DNA of 34,141 nucleotides from Chara braunii (taxonomy: Eukaryota; Streptophyta; Charophyceae; Charales; Characeae). The notes beneath the pieces are model-generated. The model worked only from the letters and a program-made list of their open reading frames with translations. It was not told the DNA's origin and did not search any database. A program made the translations under genes and the position numbers. Below, piece after piece: positions 1 to 10,260 of this stretch (position 1 is the stretch's first letter; every line of letters starts with the position of its first letter). The stretch covers positions 3,297,422 through 3,331,562 of the forward strand of contig BFEA01000022.1 in NCBI GenBank assembly GCA_003427395.1, in the 5' to 3' direction.

Positions 1-58
<58 letters not shown>
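1..58. repeat. (GA)n microsatellite at the window edge
   Basis: Uninterrupted GA dinucleotides run from the first base to 58 and probably extend beyond the window. Confidence 0.99.
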
Positions 59-60
<2 letters not shown>

Positions 61-1598
61 CGCCTACTATGTAAGCCTAAGCAAGTCTTAGTAGCTGTTG
101 CAGTGGCCAACGAGTTAGTCTTCCAGTCTCTCTGTGTACAGCAGGCGGCGTTGTGGCAACATACATCTGTTTGAATTCTGAGTAGCGACCGCTTACTGAA
201 CCAGAGAGCTCCTTCCAAAATCTCATGGGTGACAGCGCACGACCGCCATTTCGGAGTGGAGTGATTCATCTACTCAATTGATTCGGCAGGAGCAGGGTGG
301 TGATGCATGGTTGTTCTTAGTCGGTAGAGTGACTTGTCTCATTAATCTCGTTAACAAACGAGATCTCAACCTGTTTAGTAGCAGCAAAGGGGCTCTTTCC
401 TCATGGCCTGCATTGTAGAGGGACTGTTGGACAGTCTGCCAACGGATACAGGAAGGATTGTTATTGCGTTGCGCTAACTGCGACTTTCGACAGACGATTG
501 ACTGTCCCTGTTTTTCGAGGAGTACCGTGTCAGAACATGATAGTTATTGGGTTATCGCCTGCTGTTTGTTGCATGCCAGGGCTGCAGAGTTAGAAACTTA
601 CCTGTTGGCTAGAGTAAAACCCAGCCCGTCAAAACAGACATATAGCAGGCCAGGCACAGGGACTGCGGTTTTATTCGGCTGGCCGATGAGACATTCACCC
701 CATCAACTTGTGCAGCAGCGGGCCAGCTGGAAAGGTATTGGCTTGCCTGTTGGCCTGTTTGTTGCTTGTCATACTACACGAAGTAGTTGATGGTTAGCCA
801 CGAGGTTGCAGACCTACCTGTGGGCAGATACGTCGGCCATTTCGGTGTACAAAGTAGCAGGAAGTTAGCTGCATACTGCAGGCCCACAGCACCGCCACCG
901 GGTGAAGTGGCGGCAGGCCAGCTACGTGAGACAGACAAGGCCGCCGACTGGGGAAGTGCCATAGGTTTAAGGGCTTACCGGTGGCCAGTGCATTAGAGCT
1001 ACGGAGTGTTTTGTGATTGCCGGAAGGGAGGTTTTGCTGTGATTTTGGAGAGCCGCCAGAGAGTCAACGACTGACAGTCTGGTTTCAGTTTCGCAGAGTC
1101 ACTGAGCGACCTGGCTGCCTTTGCGGAGCCCTCAGGCGATTCAAGGCAACAAGGCCCTCTCCTGGGAGTTAAGTTTGTCCCCCTCTTGTATCTCGAGAGT
1201 CTAAGACCCCTCCTTCTGCCTTTCTTGCTCTGAGCCTAATCCTGTTTCGAGAGGAAGGCGGCAGGCGGGATTGCAACCCGTAGCCGATTGCGGGAGCTCT
1301 GCCGGAAGTCAGGAGGAGTTCTGGAGGCAGGGAACTGAGAGGTAACCTTTCATCCCCTTTTGTAAACCCTCTTATAACCCCTAACTGTATTCCTGACTAT
1401 GTTTTGACGAAATATATTGAATGCATCATGACATTGACTTTGAGTTTGACTTTCAGGACACAAACCAGACTAAGTAAAGAAATGTATGAGAAATATCAGT
1501 TTCAGTTTCATTGTGTGACTGAAAGCAGATTGTGGGATTGCATCTGGGGGAAGGATGGGAGGAAGGCAGTATTGCTTGTTTTGATTGGGTCTATCAAA
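59..1598. other. Unassigned sequence with no supported gene
   Basis: Several short open frames occur (458-790, 787-996, 1404-1712), but none shows a domain, a splice pattern or family resemblance. The composition is balanced and G-rich near 1000-1340. I see no tRNA or LTR signature. It could be an old retroelement flank or LTR, which I cannot show. Confidence 0.5.
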
Positions 1599-2051
1599 GG
1601 TTGGGCAAATCTCCATAAGTTTGGGGAGGCCCAGTGCTATGTTTATTTTGAATTGCCTGGAGAACCATACGTGTTTCATAAGTTTGGGTGGTCTAGTTGC
1701 TCTGACTTGTGAGGGTGGACTGTGATCGACGTTTCATGGACCAAGAATGTTCCACAAGTTTGGGTGGCTTGGTCGCCTTGTTTACTTTGGGTTTCTTTCA
1801 ATTTTTTTTTGTTCTGGACAAGGAGGTTTGAGCATGTTCCATAAGTTTGGGTGGCTCAGCCTCTTCTTGCTTTGGTTTTAAGAGAATGAATCAGGTTGAG
1901 GACCAGGCATGTTCCATAAGTTTGGGTGGTCTTGGTCCCATGCCACGCACATGTTGGAACCAAAAGGTTATAACTTGACTATACTTTATTAGTATCCTAC
2001 TTATGAACAGGCTAGTCAGACAGGTTTCCATAAGTTTGGGTGGTCTGACTA
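1599..2051. repeat. Cluster of six hairpins with a shared loop and private stems
   Basis: Six copies of a loop close to ATGTTCCATAAGTTTGGGTG occur at about 1607-1628, 1670-1690, 1746-1767, 1834-1853, 1909-1928 and 2022-2042. Most are bracketed by complementary arms that differ between copies: TGGGC/GCCCA (1602-1606 with 1629-1633), GACCAAG/CTTGGTC (1739-1745 with 1768-1774), TGAGC/GCTCA (1829-1833 with 1854-1858), GGACCA/TGGTCC (1900-1905 with 1933-1938) and TAGTCAGAC/GTCTGACTA (2013-2021 with 2043-2051). The copy near 1680 has only a weak bulged stem. A seventh copy is listed separately. The family is not one I recognise. Confidence 0.85.
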
Positions 2052-2183
2052 TAGCTTATCACCAACTGAAGAGAGTACTCGTTGAGAATAAACTTGTGGT
2101 AAGAAGGGGCAGACTGAATCTTGAGCTAAAGATTATCGGTTCAGTTATATGCTACCTCAAAAGACTAAGTGAAGATAATTATG

Positions 2184-2789
2184 TCATGGCTACGCCAGAC
2201 CCGGACCCGGACATTTCCGGACATGGAACCGGACCCGTGTCCGGTAGTTTCCGGACGTCCGGAATTCCGGACATTTCCGGACCTCCGAACATAGGGGGAT
2301 CCGGACGGTCCGGAAGGCTGGACAGGTCCGGAAATGTCCGGACCATTAAAAATAAATCAAAATAAAAAAATCTGAAAAAAAAGTATGTTATGCAGAATAA
2401 CAATGCAAACCACTTTTGCCTCAGAGTCATGTCAGAATTCCTAACCAAACTTGAGTTAAAAGTCAAAAACTATAAAAAGCTTAAAAAAAGACTTTAAAAA
2501 CTAATAAAAGGTAATGAATTATTAATAATTGAAAAGTTGGGGTTGTCTAATAAATTACTATAGAGAGAGAGTATGTCCGGACCCCCAAAAAAGCATAAAC
2601 GGGCCTGAAAAACCCCCAAAACAATTTTTGGGGCTTGGCTCCTCAATGGGGAAGGGTCCTGGACCGTGTTTTTTTTTTTTTTTTTTCTCGAAATTTGCCA
2701 GATCCGGACCTTTCAGACCGGACGTCTGGATTCGGGACTGAATCCAGACCGTCTGGACGGCGGTCCGGACGTCCGGATCGTAGCCATGA
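2184..2789. mobile_element. Putative non-autonomous TIR element with TCCGGA subterminal repeats
   Basis: An 11-bp perfect terminal inverted repeat, TCATGGCTACG (2184-2194) and CGTAGCCATGA (2779-2789), bounds a 606-bp segment. Both ends are crowded with TCCGGA/CCGGAC motifs in both orientations (2198-2345 and 2574-2780), around an A/T-rich centre (2341-2560) and a poly-T run near 2669. AATTAT lies just outside the left end (2177-2182) and overlaps the right end (2789-2794), so a 5-6 bp target duplication is possible but the boundary is ambiguous. There is no transposase. Multiple subterminal motifs are typical of CACTA- or Mutator-like plant DNA transposons, but the termini fit neither clearly. 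Confidence 0.6.
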
Positions 2790-2900
2790 ATTATATAAAA
2801 CTTGGATACTTAAACAGTTCAGGGCGACTAGGGTGGCCTAGTCATATGCCCAAAGAAGAGAAAAGTTGTTGTGCCCTGTGTTTGTGTATACTCCATGGCT

Positions 2901-2938
2901 AAGCTAGACATGTTCCATAAGTTTGGGTGGTCTAGCTT
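2901..2938. repeat. Seventh hairpin of the shared-loop family, perfect 9-bp stem
   Basis: AAGCTAGAC (2901-2909) and GTCTAGCTT (2930-2938) are exact reverse complements. They flank the consensus 20-nt loop (2910-2929). This is the cleanest member of the family. It lies about 850 bp from the other six, on the far side of the TIR element. Confidence 0.9.
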
Positions 2939-3219
2939 TATGCCCTATGTAAGCTGGATATAAAGGGATAAATCATTGAGAGACTATGAACTATTGTTTG
3001 ATAAATTGACTTTGGGGATGGTGAGAGTACTTACCTTTGTAGTTTGGTCTGCATGAGACTGAGTGCGACTACTACTTAGTCTGAGTTTTAGTTTGATAGG
3101 TAGTTGCTTTAGTTGCTCGCCACGTGCTAGAGCCATAGGAGTTAGTTTCAATTCCTCAATTTTTGAGCTAAGTTTTTTTTACTTAGGTCAATTTTTGCAT
3201 TTTCTCGGATCTTTTTATT

Positions 3220-3870
3220 ATACTTGGTCTTGTATAAATCTTGGTAAGCCACTTTCTCTACGGGAAGCGCTGCCAAAATTTCTGCAAATCTAAGGAGTTA
3301 GTCAAATTTTGGCTTTCAAAAACTCAATTTTGTCTAAATTGCATACATGACTTATTAAAAATCTGGGAAGTCTCACGTTCTAAAGGGAGCGCTGCCCAAA
3401 TTTTTGTTGATTCAAGGAGTTAGACAAAATTGGACTTTGGAAAGTCAAAGTTATTTTCTAGACTTTGAACTTAGCTTTGTATAAATCTTGGAATAACACT
3501 TTCTCTACGGGAAGCATTGTCGAAATTTCTACAAATCTAAGGGGTCAGTTGAACTTTGTTTTGAAGTCGAACTCAAGTCTAGCTTCTGAGTTCCTATCTG
3601 ACTTGGTATAAATCTGAGAAGGCTACTTTTCTAAAAGAGATACTGCCCAAATTTTTACTAATTCGGGGAGTTAGACAAAATTTGACTTTCTAGAATTAGA
3701 GTTAGGATTTTTTTTCCGTATTTGAGGTATTATAAATTCTGAGAAGGCACTTTTCCTACAAAAAGTGCTGCCGAATTTTTCTTAGTTTAGAGGAGTTAGA
3801 TTATATTTTGACAGGTGGCAATTCTGGCAATCCACTCTGTATAGAGGAGATTCTGCCAAAGGTCTACCTT
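3220..3870. repeat. Diverged ~125-bp tandem repeat, about five to six units
   Basis: A recurrent block of the type TATAAATCTTGG, then CTCTACGGGAAGCGCTGCC, then AAATTT and GGAGTTAG recurs. The GCGCTGCC-like core lies at 3263, 3385, 3510, 3636 and 3762, and a degenerate one at 3846. Spacing is 122-126 bp except for the last. Units are clearly diverged, so the array is old. No coding potential is evident. Confidence 0.75.
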
Positions 3871-5918
3871 TTTCGTTAGACACTAACTTAGGGATAGACT
3901 CACGATTAGTTAAGTAGAATGATTCTTGGTGAAATCGGGATATGGAGATTACTCTCGATTTGGACTCATAGATTTAGCTTGGGGATGGGTCTGTCTTGTG
4001 TTACAGGTCCTCTTGAACGTTTGATTCGAAATCAGGACTAGATTCAGCTTGATCCTACAAGGATCACCTTTTGTTATCACTGATAATAGGTCGGTTGCCG
4101 ATTCGTCGGTCTACGACTCAACTCCAATTCATCCTCGATACTCAACCTAAAAGGCTTTAGCCTTGGTGATTTTCATTGTTTTATTAAGGTTTTCACCCAA
4201 ACTTTTATTGAATGGCCATTTAAGAAAGGTACTAAGTATTTAATTATGGGAGGTTGGACAAAGGTTGGGGTTTGCATGGCTAAAGCGACGGGTATGAGTA
4301 TAGAGATTGGGTGAAGTTAACTCCATGTAGTGCGTGGAATTTTTGTTGACTCTTTGATGTGATTGCAGGTATGTTCTGTGGTTAGGATTTTGGATTTGAC
4401 TGCCTGCGATCACACACATATATATGGTTGTGAGGAGTCCCACTGTGAATGTGAGAAGTGATCGTCACATACTTATACCTCCTTTACATATGTATACATA
4501 TGTACTTATATTAGGTGTTTGCCTGACATGAGGGGCCCACGCTTAAGGGTTTAATTGGGGTAGAGATTGAGAAAGGAAAGAAAACCCCGTTTTATTGTTG
4601 AGTGCTTCTTAAAGATTTCTTAGTCGGACGTTGGTCCTGGGCCTGGATTCGAGGTCCTTGTCCAGGACATCCCAGGTCCTAGACTCTGCATGGAAGGGAT
4701 CACCCCCCGCGCAGAGCCTATTTGCCCTGCCTGCCGAGGGGGACACTCAGCCTAAAGGTCGGAGATGCCGCGGAGGCCGCACGACTATTCTTTCAACCGT
4801 GAAGGGGTAGATCCTCACGATACTTCGAATTTGACACTTGAGTGTCATAAACGGTAGTCGAATCCACGAGGGACCGCTTGATTATGGGCACTACATAGTA
4901 CGCCATCGTTGCGGCTACTTGCGTATTCATGCATTTCTAGTCGATATGGGAAGGTCCCGCTCCTGCGCGATTTTATACTAAGTCTCGCGCTGCGCCTATG
5001 CGATTTCCGCATCGGAGAGTTATGGGATGGCTACTAAGGGACTAGGAGTGTTGTCGCGTTGTTCGTTCTATGTCGTTCTGTATATGTATGTATATGTGGG
5101 TGTGTTTTTATTCTATATGTTCTTTAGAGTGGTGTGCGCGTGGTGTGTGGGATGCGTCATAGTCGACCGACGACGAGTCGCTCTTGGGACCTCAGCCCCC
5201 CAAGGCGTCGGTTCCCGTGCGGGTCTGATAGAGGCATAAAACCGCTCGTACCCCCTATGCTACAACGTACGAGAAACGCCCTCGGCTGGTCCACCTCTGC
5301 GATTGCAACTGATTAGCTTTCGTACTGAGGATTGGTAGCTCGGTCGAGATGCGCCCACCGAAGGGAGGTGACAACTCCCGTAAGGTGGAGGTAAGTCGTG
5401 CCTCGCGTAGGCCCTATCCTGTCGTAGGGGCTAGCGAGGGGTATGGTTGGCGCACTCAGCTGGAGCGGCTTGCGGAAGCTCCATGTGTATTCGCCACGAG
5501 GATCAGACTGACTCCTGCGTGACGCGGCCGGGAGGGTCCCGCCCCGTTTTGTGTGGTGCCGGACCGATGCGCTCGACAACGACCTTGACCTTTCAGGACT
5601 GTAGCAACTACGACCTTTGACCTTTTAGGATTGCGACAGGTACGACCTCTACACAGCTACGAACCCTGCCTGAAAGACCTACACAGTTCAAAACCCGACA
5701 ACCTCACTACCTCACTATCCTACAACAACAGACAGACGACTCGCAAGACACATGTCACGGGTTCAACCACACACAGGGCAACTGATAATGTACATGGTTA
5801 AGGGCAAGGTCTGGGGATCAGGCCCTGGGATCTGCATTTGCTACCGTAAAGGTGAAAACCGTTTCATGTTTATCCTTGTTGAAGTTATTGTGGAATTCAT
5901 CTGACAAGCTGGCTCTAC
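3871..5918. other. Unassigned sequence
   Basis: No supported gene. Local structures include a palindromic stretch around 4489-4502 (CATATGTATACATATG), a 7-bp stem CTCGTAC/GTACGAG at 5245-5251 with 5267-5273, and a short imperfect direct repeat around 5580-5645 (ACGACCTTTGACCTTT-like). Open frames at 4240-4443, 5027-5239 and 5313-5579 lack recognisable domains and are not called. Confidence 0.45.
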
Positions 5919-5920
5919 GA

Positions 5921-6080
5921 TATGAATTTCAAGAAGCCCCTGCAACTTTCCCCTTCATGTGTGTTCCACACTGAAAGTCCACATAACTGTCCATGGTTGA
6001 AGGCATTGCTGATGGCAAGCCTATGAATTTCAAGAAGGCCCTACAAAATTCACCAGGATGTATTTCAAGACGTGCTGATG
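5921..6080. repeat. Imperfect ~100-bp direct repeat
   Basis: TATGAATTTCAAGAAG followed by CCCT recurs at 5921 and 6022, an offset of 101 bp, and GCTGATGGCA recurs at 6009 and 6073. The rest of each copy is diverged. No gene is seen in the surrounding 5900-6480. Confidence 0.5.
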
Positions 6081-6483
6081 GCATGGAGATGAGAACCTGC
6101 TCCCTCTCCATTGTTGCGAGAGGTAGGGGTCACAAAGATAGGGTGTAGAGTCCATGGTCGATGGCCAACCTAAGGTGACAGTAGGTACCTAAAACCTTGG
6201 GGAAACAACGCTGCAAGTCTACATAATTGTTTTGTTATTGGTTTTTCCCTTTGATTGTATAATTCACAACCCGCCGCATGCTTTCCTCAGATGATGTAGA
6301 TACTATGATGTGAATTGTGCAATCGATTTTCAGATCTTTAACCCACGTACCAAGAATAGGTGCCCTGACATGAACGTTCTGACAAAGCAGAAGGCTTCCA
6401 ATTGACTGGTGCTTCACTATGATGTGACACAATCCACTCGGCAGGTTGCTTTACCGCAACAGCGCAACACAATCAAATGAGAA

Positions 6484-6486
<3 letters not shown>

Positions 6487-6561
<75 letters not shown>

Positions 6562-6580
6562 CTATATATATATATATATA
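6487..6580. repeat. Compound microsatellite (CT)n-(ATCT)n-(AT)n
   Basis: A long CT run passes into ATCT tetranucleotides near 6543 and then into an AT run that ends near 6580. The open frame read through it is low-complexity (Ser-Leu, then Tyr-Ile) and is not a gene. Confidence 0.98.
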
Positions 6581-6946
6581 AGTTCTGTTTGTGACAATAT
6601 ATTGCCCCCCCTCCCCCCGCCCTCTCTTTGCCCCTTACTCCTTGCCTCCTGCCCCCGCATTCTTTTATGTTCTCATCCCCATGTAAGTGCAATAGCTTAG
6701 GCGCGTCCTTACTCCTTGGAGCATCTTCGACTTACAACCTCCCCCTCAGTGCCCGTGTGGACTCCGCTACCAGCAGTCCTACCAGAATCATTGTCGTGTG
6801 AGTGGGCAATTGTCAGTTGCATCGATTCAACGACCTATATGGATGTCCGCATATTTATCGTAGTTACCATCCGGACAGCATGGATGTCCAGGTCCGGATG
6901 TTGTACATATAATTTAGAAATATACTAACTTGATCATCGCTCAGCA

Positions 6947-7975
6947 TAAAAGGGCCTTTACGATTCAGACCCCAAATGAGTACTCCAGCATAGTGGGGCC
7001 CGACGGCCAGAACTTAATTTCACGAAGAATTCACAAAGGACAAGTACTCTGAGGCAAAGGTCACATCCACATGAAAAGAAGTTGTGTGGAAAGTCGCAGT
7101 CAGGTCCTGGACGAACAGGTACTGTGTTTTATTTTAATGCTAAAGATAAGGTCACGTTTGTTCAATACTAAGTCAAAGGTCACAGTCCCAGGCCAATCAC
7201 AGTTCCCAGGGTCACGTCTGATTTCAGTTCAGGAGTCCAAAAGACAGGCCCAACGGCCACAGCAGCAGCAAACTATGGGAAAGGATACAAGGATACACAC
7301 TTTGCAACAACAGGTACTGGGGAAGAGTCCCAGGTCGAGGGAGGCTAGTAACAAAAAATCAGGTGAGACCTCGCCAGACCAGTCCAGCAGTATAAAGGAC
7401 TTGCCAACCTCCTCATTCGGCAGAGACTCATTGGCATGAGAGTGTGGAAGTGCTGAGGCACTTGTGCGCCAGAATGCTAGTGAACTGCGCAGACTAGAGA
7501 GTTGCGCTAAGGAAGAAGAAGGGAGCTGGGCGCTGGCTGAGGGAAGCAGCCAGTAGAAGTTAGTAGCATTAGAAGGGTTAGTAGTAGGAGTACCAGTGAG
7601 TAGTATTCAGAGTAGATCCTCGTGTGATAGGGAGTGTGCATGCATGATGAAGTGTGAGTAGACCAGGACTATAGACATAGAGGGAGAGAGAGAAGAAAGC
7701 AGATAAGAGAGGGGGAGGAGAGAGCAATAGTGATAATTACCTGTTGAGCACTGTTGTTGACGATTGGCAGCTGGCACTGAAAGAGTGCGAGGCTTGGAAC
7801 TTGTAATTGATTGAAGAGTACTTGTAACTCTGTTCAGCGCTATACATTTTTGGACTCACGTTTTTCCCTCTCCTAATCTGGTTATGATATTTTGAGTTGA
7901 GCTTCCTGGTTCTCATTCGTCTTCTATTGAGCTATGTGTGAGATATTGCAATCTGTGAAATTTGTGTTTATGCAT
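6947..7975 (+). repeat. 5' LTR of the + strand Ty3/gypsy element
   Basis: It matches 14219-15206 from TAAAAGGGCC to GTGTTTATGCAT. The 3' half shows about 3-4 % mismatches by eye. This copy carries about 40 bp (around 7253-7295) that the other lacks. The ends do not show the usual TG...CA: the shared sequence begins TAAA and ends TTTA plus TGCAT, so the exact termini are uncertain by a few bases. No standard tRNA primer-binding site (TGG...) follows at 7976. Confidence 0.9.
7391..7398 (+). promoter_or_regulatory. Probable TATA box of the 5' LTR
   Basis: TATAAAGG is preserved in both LTRs (also 14613-14620) in a well-conserved block. It would direct RNA polymerase II transcription starting roughly 25-35 bp downstream, near 7420-7430, giving the usual U3-R division. 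The position is inferred from motif and conservation only. Confidence 0.55.
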
Positions 7976-8274
7976 CGATCGTGAGGTACTATTCCAGTAT
8001 ATCTGACATTGTAAGAACTTCAGTCAACTCTTGCGCATAAAACCTGCCATCCAGATTAGTTAGTACTGATAAAAAAAAAACAGCCAGACAAACGAAAGCA
8101 TAAGGAAAGGTGTCGAAGTGAAAGACAGGCAGCAAACAAAAAAAGATTCTATTCAACGTTTGATTAGCAAAAGTTATATTTATGAAATTCGTTATATTGA
8201 AGCAGCAACATCCAAACTTAAAAAAAAAAAAAAAAAAAAAGACCCCATCCACTCAGAAAGTAGATTAGGTTTCG
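7976..8274 (+). other. Element leader between 5' LTR and gag
   Basis: Non-coding leader containing A-rich tracts (8070-8080 and 8220-8240). No primer-binding site matching a common tRNA 3' end is recognisable. The antisense frame across 7989-8252 is a by-product of poly-A and is not called. Confidence 0.5.
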
Positions 8275-8468
8275 GGTAGCTGCTTGGTGGGACAGCGGAG
8301 GCCACCCCTGTGTTGCACCCCATCATGGATGACTATCCGATGTTCGGTATGGTGGCCCTCTCCATTATGTTGGTAGCTGCTTGGTGGGACAACGGAGGCC
8401 ACCCCTGTGTTGCACCCCATCATGGATGACTATCCGATGTTCGGTATGGTGGCCCTCTCCATTATGTT
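8275..8468 (+). repeat. 97-bp tandem duplication at the gag start
   Basis: 8275-8371 and 8372-8468 are nearly identical (one clear difference, CAGCGG versus CAACGG) with an offset of exactly 97 bp. Each unit contains the same candidate ATG (8325 in the first copy, 8422 in the second). Since 97 is not a multiple of 3, the first copy's reading frame does not pass into gag, so only the second ATG can open the downstream frame. Confidence 0.95.
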
Positions 8469-8883
8469 GGGGCCACTGTACAACCTCTTCTTCCCCCTTG
8501 GCTTCGGGAGGGTGTGCTCCTCCCATATGATGATGAGATCAGGCAAGATGAAGCAAGGGCTGTCTGCGACAGAAGGCAAAAGTGGATCGCCGCCTGGCAG
8601 AGAAGCAGAAAGAGAAATAATTAAAAAAGAAACAGAAAGAAGAAGAGGTAAAAAAAATAAAGGAAGAAAGAGAAAAATTAGAAAAAGAAATGAAGGAGAA
8701 AGAAAGTTGCAAGAAGAATTGAAGGCGGTTGAAGAAGAAGAAGAAGAAGAAGAAGTTGAACCAGAGAACGGTGAAAGACTGTACAGACGCCAGACAGAAA
8801 GGGGTGAGACTAGTGGAACTCGTGGCATATGTATAGAGCCGGAAACTATGAACTGGTTGGACCAATTTGGCTATAAGACATAA
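8422..8883 (+). pseudogene. gag: gag, N-terminal part: charged coiled-coil region, ended by a stop
   Basis: The open frame from the ATG at 8422 starts with a hydrophobic stretch, then becomes extremely Lys/Arg/Glu-rich, with a run of eight glutamates encoded by GAA/GAG near 8730-8755. It stops at TAA 8881-8883. The next coding block starts at 8884 in the same frame, so the stop is probably a nonsense mutation within one gag. Between about 8560 and 8710 another frame gives a more regular heptad-like Lys/Glu helix, so a compensated pair of frameshifts is possible. In the life cycle, Gag packages element RNA into cytoplasmic virus-like particles. Confidence 0.6.
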
Positions 8884-9657
8884 ATGTTTGTTGAATCGGA
8901 GGAAGAGAGGGATATCATTGTTGCAAATTTGGCCTCAACCGCAGATCCTGCGGAGAAAGAAATCCTGCTACAAGAAAAGAAAGCAGAACTAAATAATAAA
9001 ATGGTGGTTGTGAAAAGGCAGGAATTTGAAGAAAAGAAAAGACTGAAGGAAGAGGGGGAGAAGTTTCAGCAGCAATTGCAAGAGCGAAAGGAAAAACAAG
9101 CTGCTACAGATGAACGATTGTCCCTCCTCACCGATACCCTCCTCCACACCAACAAACAGCTCGTTGCGTTGTCAAAGCAAGTGCAGAAAGTTGAACACCA
9201 CCAGTTTGAATTTGAAGGCGTCTGGAACGCCTTCCTGCAGAGATATGCACAGGAAGTAGATAAACATATAATAGCCTGTGTACAAAAATTAAATGAAAAA
9301 ATAAGCAAAAGATTATCTGATCCCGTCGTAGTAAAAAAACCAGTAGGTGGCGGCGGAGGAGATGGAGGAGACAGAGATGGAGATGGTGGAGATGGAGACA
9401 AGAAAAAGGGAATGCAACAAGCGGAATCAGGGGATGTAAGGAAGATTAAAGTAAGAGTACCGTGGACTTACACGGACAAAAAGGAAGAAAGTGTATTGCA
9501 TTGGATTGCGGCAATAGAGTCCTATGTCTATGGGCAGCGCATACCGTATTGGGACAGAGTTTTGATGGTCAGTTCGTGTATGGCCGGAGATACCATGAGT
9601 TTTGCAATCTCTTTGCAGAAAGAAGCATGTTGCCAATCCATGGTGGAATACTCCTAG
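8884..9657 (+). pseudogene. gag: gag, middle part: coiled coil, acidic linker and start of capsid
   Basis: 257 codons in the frame of the preceding block. The first ~90 residues are Glu/Lys/Gln-rich and helical. A Gly/Asp-rich linker follows (about residues 153-172), then the opening of a retrotransposon Gag capsid domain: VPWTYTDKKEESVLHWIAAI near residues 192-212, a pattern also present in the minus-strand gag relic at 32 kb. It ends at a TAG (9655-9657) after which the same frame runs on with capsid sequence, so this is a single nonsense mutation. No enzymatic activity is expected; the role is particle assembly. Confidence 0.75.
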
Positions 9658-10260
9658 CAAACGCGCATTGAAAATTTCTTTGAAGTTGTTCGAGAAAGGT
9701 TTGAGGACAAAAATCTAGCCCGGAGAACCGAAATGTTGATTCTTAACATTGCGGATAGGAAATGGAAGAGTGCGTCTGCACTCGAGGCTACCATGGATGA
9801 ACTCTTGCAATGCGCTGAACGTGGACTCACCCCAACTCAGATTATGAATAATTTTGCTAGAGCACTACCCGACCCACTCCGTACTCAACTGTATCCCCGT
9901 ACCAAAGAAGAGGGGATAACATATGAGAAGTTCAGCAAGATCGCAATAGATCATGATGGCTTCCTGGCAGAAGCAAACTATTGCCATCATTGGAAAGATC
10001 TGCAAGCAGGAAAAAAGTGGCAGAACCGTACGATCTCTGGGAATATACCGGGGAAAGACAACCTGCTTCTGACCTTTGAAGAAGGAGGTGTCGAGACTCT
10101 CTCCTACGATCAAATAGACTATGGTCTGGAGGGAGCACCTAACGGTACGGTAGTTCAGGAGGGGGACTATGCGACCATTGGAACCCGCGGGGGACGGCGA
10201 CAAGGAAGAGGAGGCCGCAGACGTGGAGGAAGAGGACCCGGCACCAGAGGGGTGGTGGTG
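9658..10260 (+). pseudogene. gag: gag, capsid C-terminal part and basic linker
   Basis: The same frame as 8884-9657 continues through this stretch. It contains the helix-rich second half of a Retrotrans_gag capsid domain (FFEVVRERFEDKN near 9680, then a Leu/Ala-rich segment ending ARALPDPLRTQLYP near 9860-9900). An Arg/Gly-rich stretch near 10185-10250 is typical of the RNA-binding tail before nucleocapsid. Near 10250 the meaningful frame moves to the one encoding the zinc knuckle, so a small indel has occurred in the G-rich run. The original frame stays open to 10626 but looks non-coding there. Confidence 0.75.

Noticed and set aside
458-996. Two + strand open frames of 110 and 69 codons
   Set aside because: No domain, no plausible gene structure and no family resemblance; the length is expected by chance.
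4190-4216. Minus-strand AAGTTTGGGTG match to the hairpin loop
   Set aside because: Only about 11 bases match, the upstream part of the loop differs and the flanks are not complementary.
7976-8000. tRNA primer-binding site after the 5' LTR
   Set aside because: Searched for TGG-type complements of common tRNA ends; none is convincing.
8430-8865. Long antisense frames rich in Ser and Phe
   Set aside because: They are the complement of the Lys/Glu-rich gag coiled-coil region.
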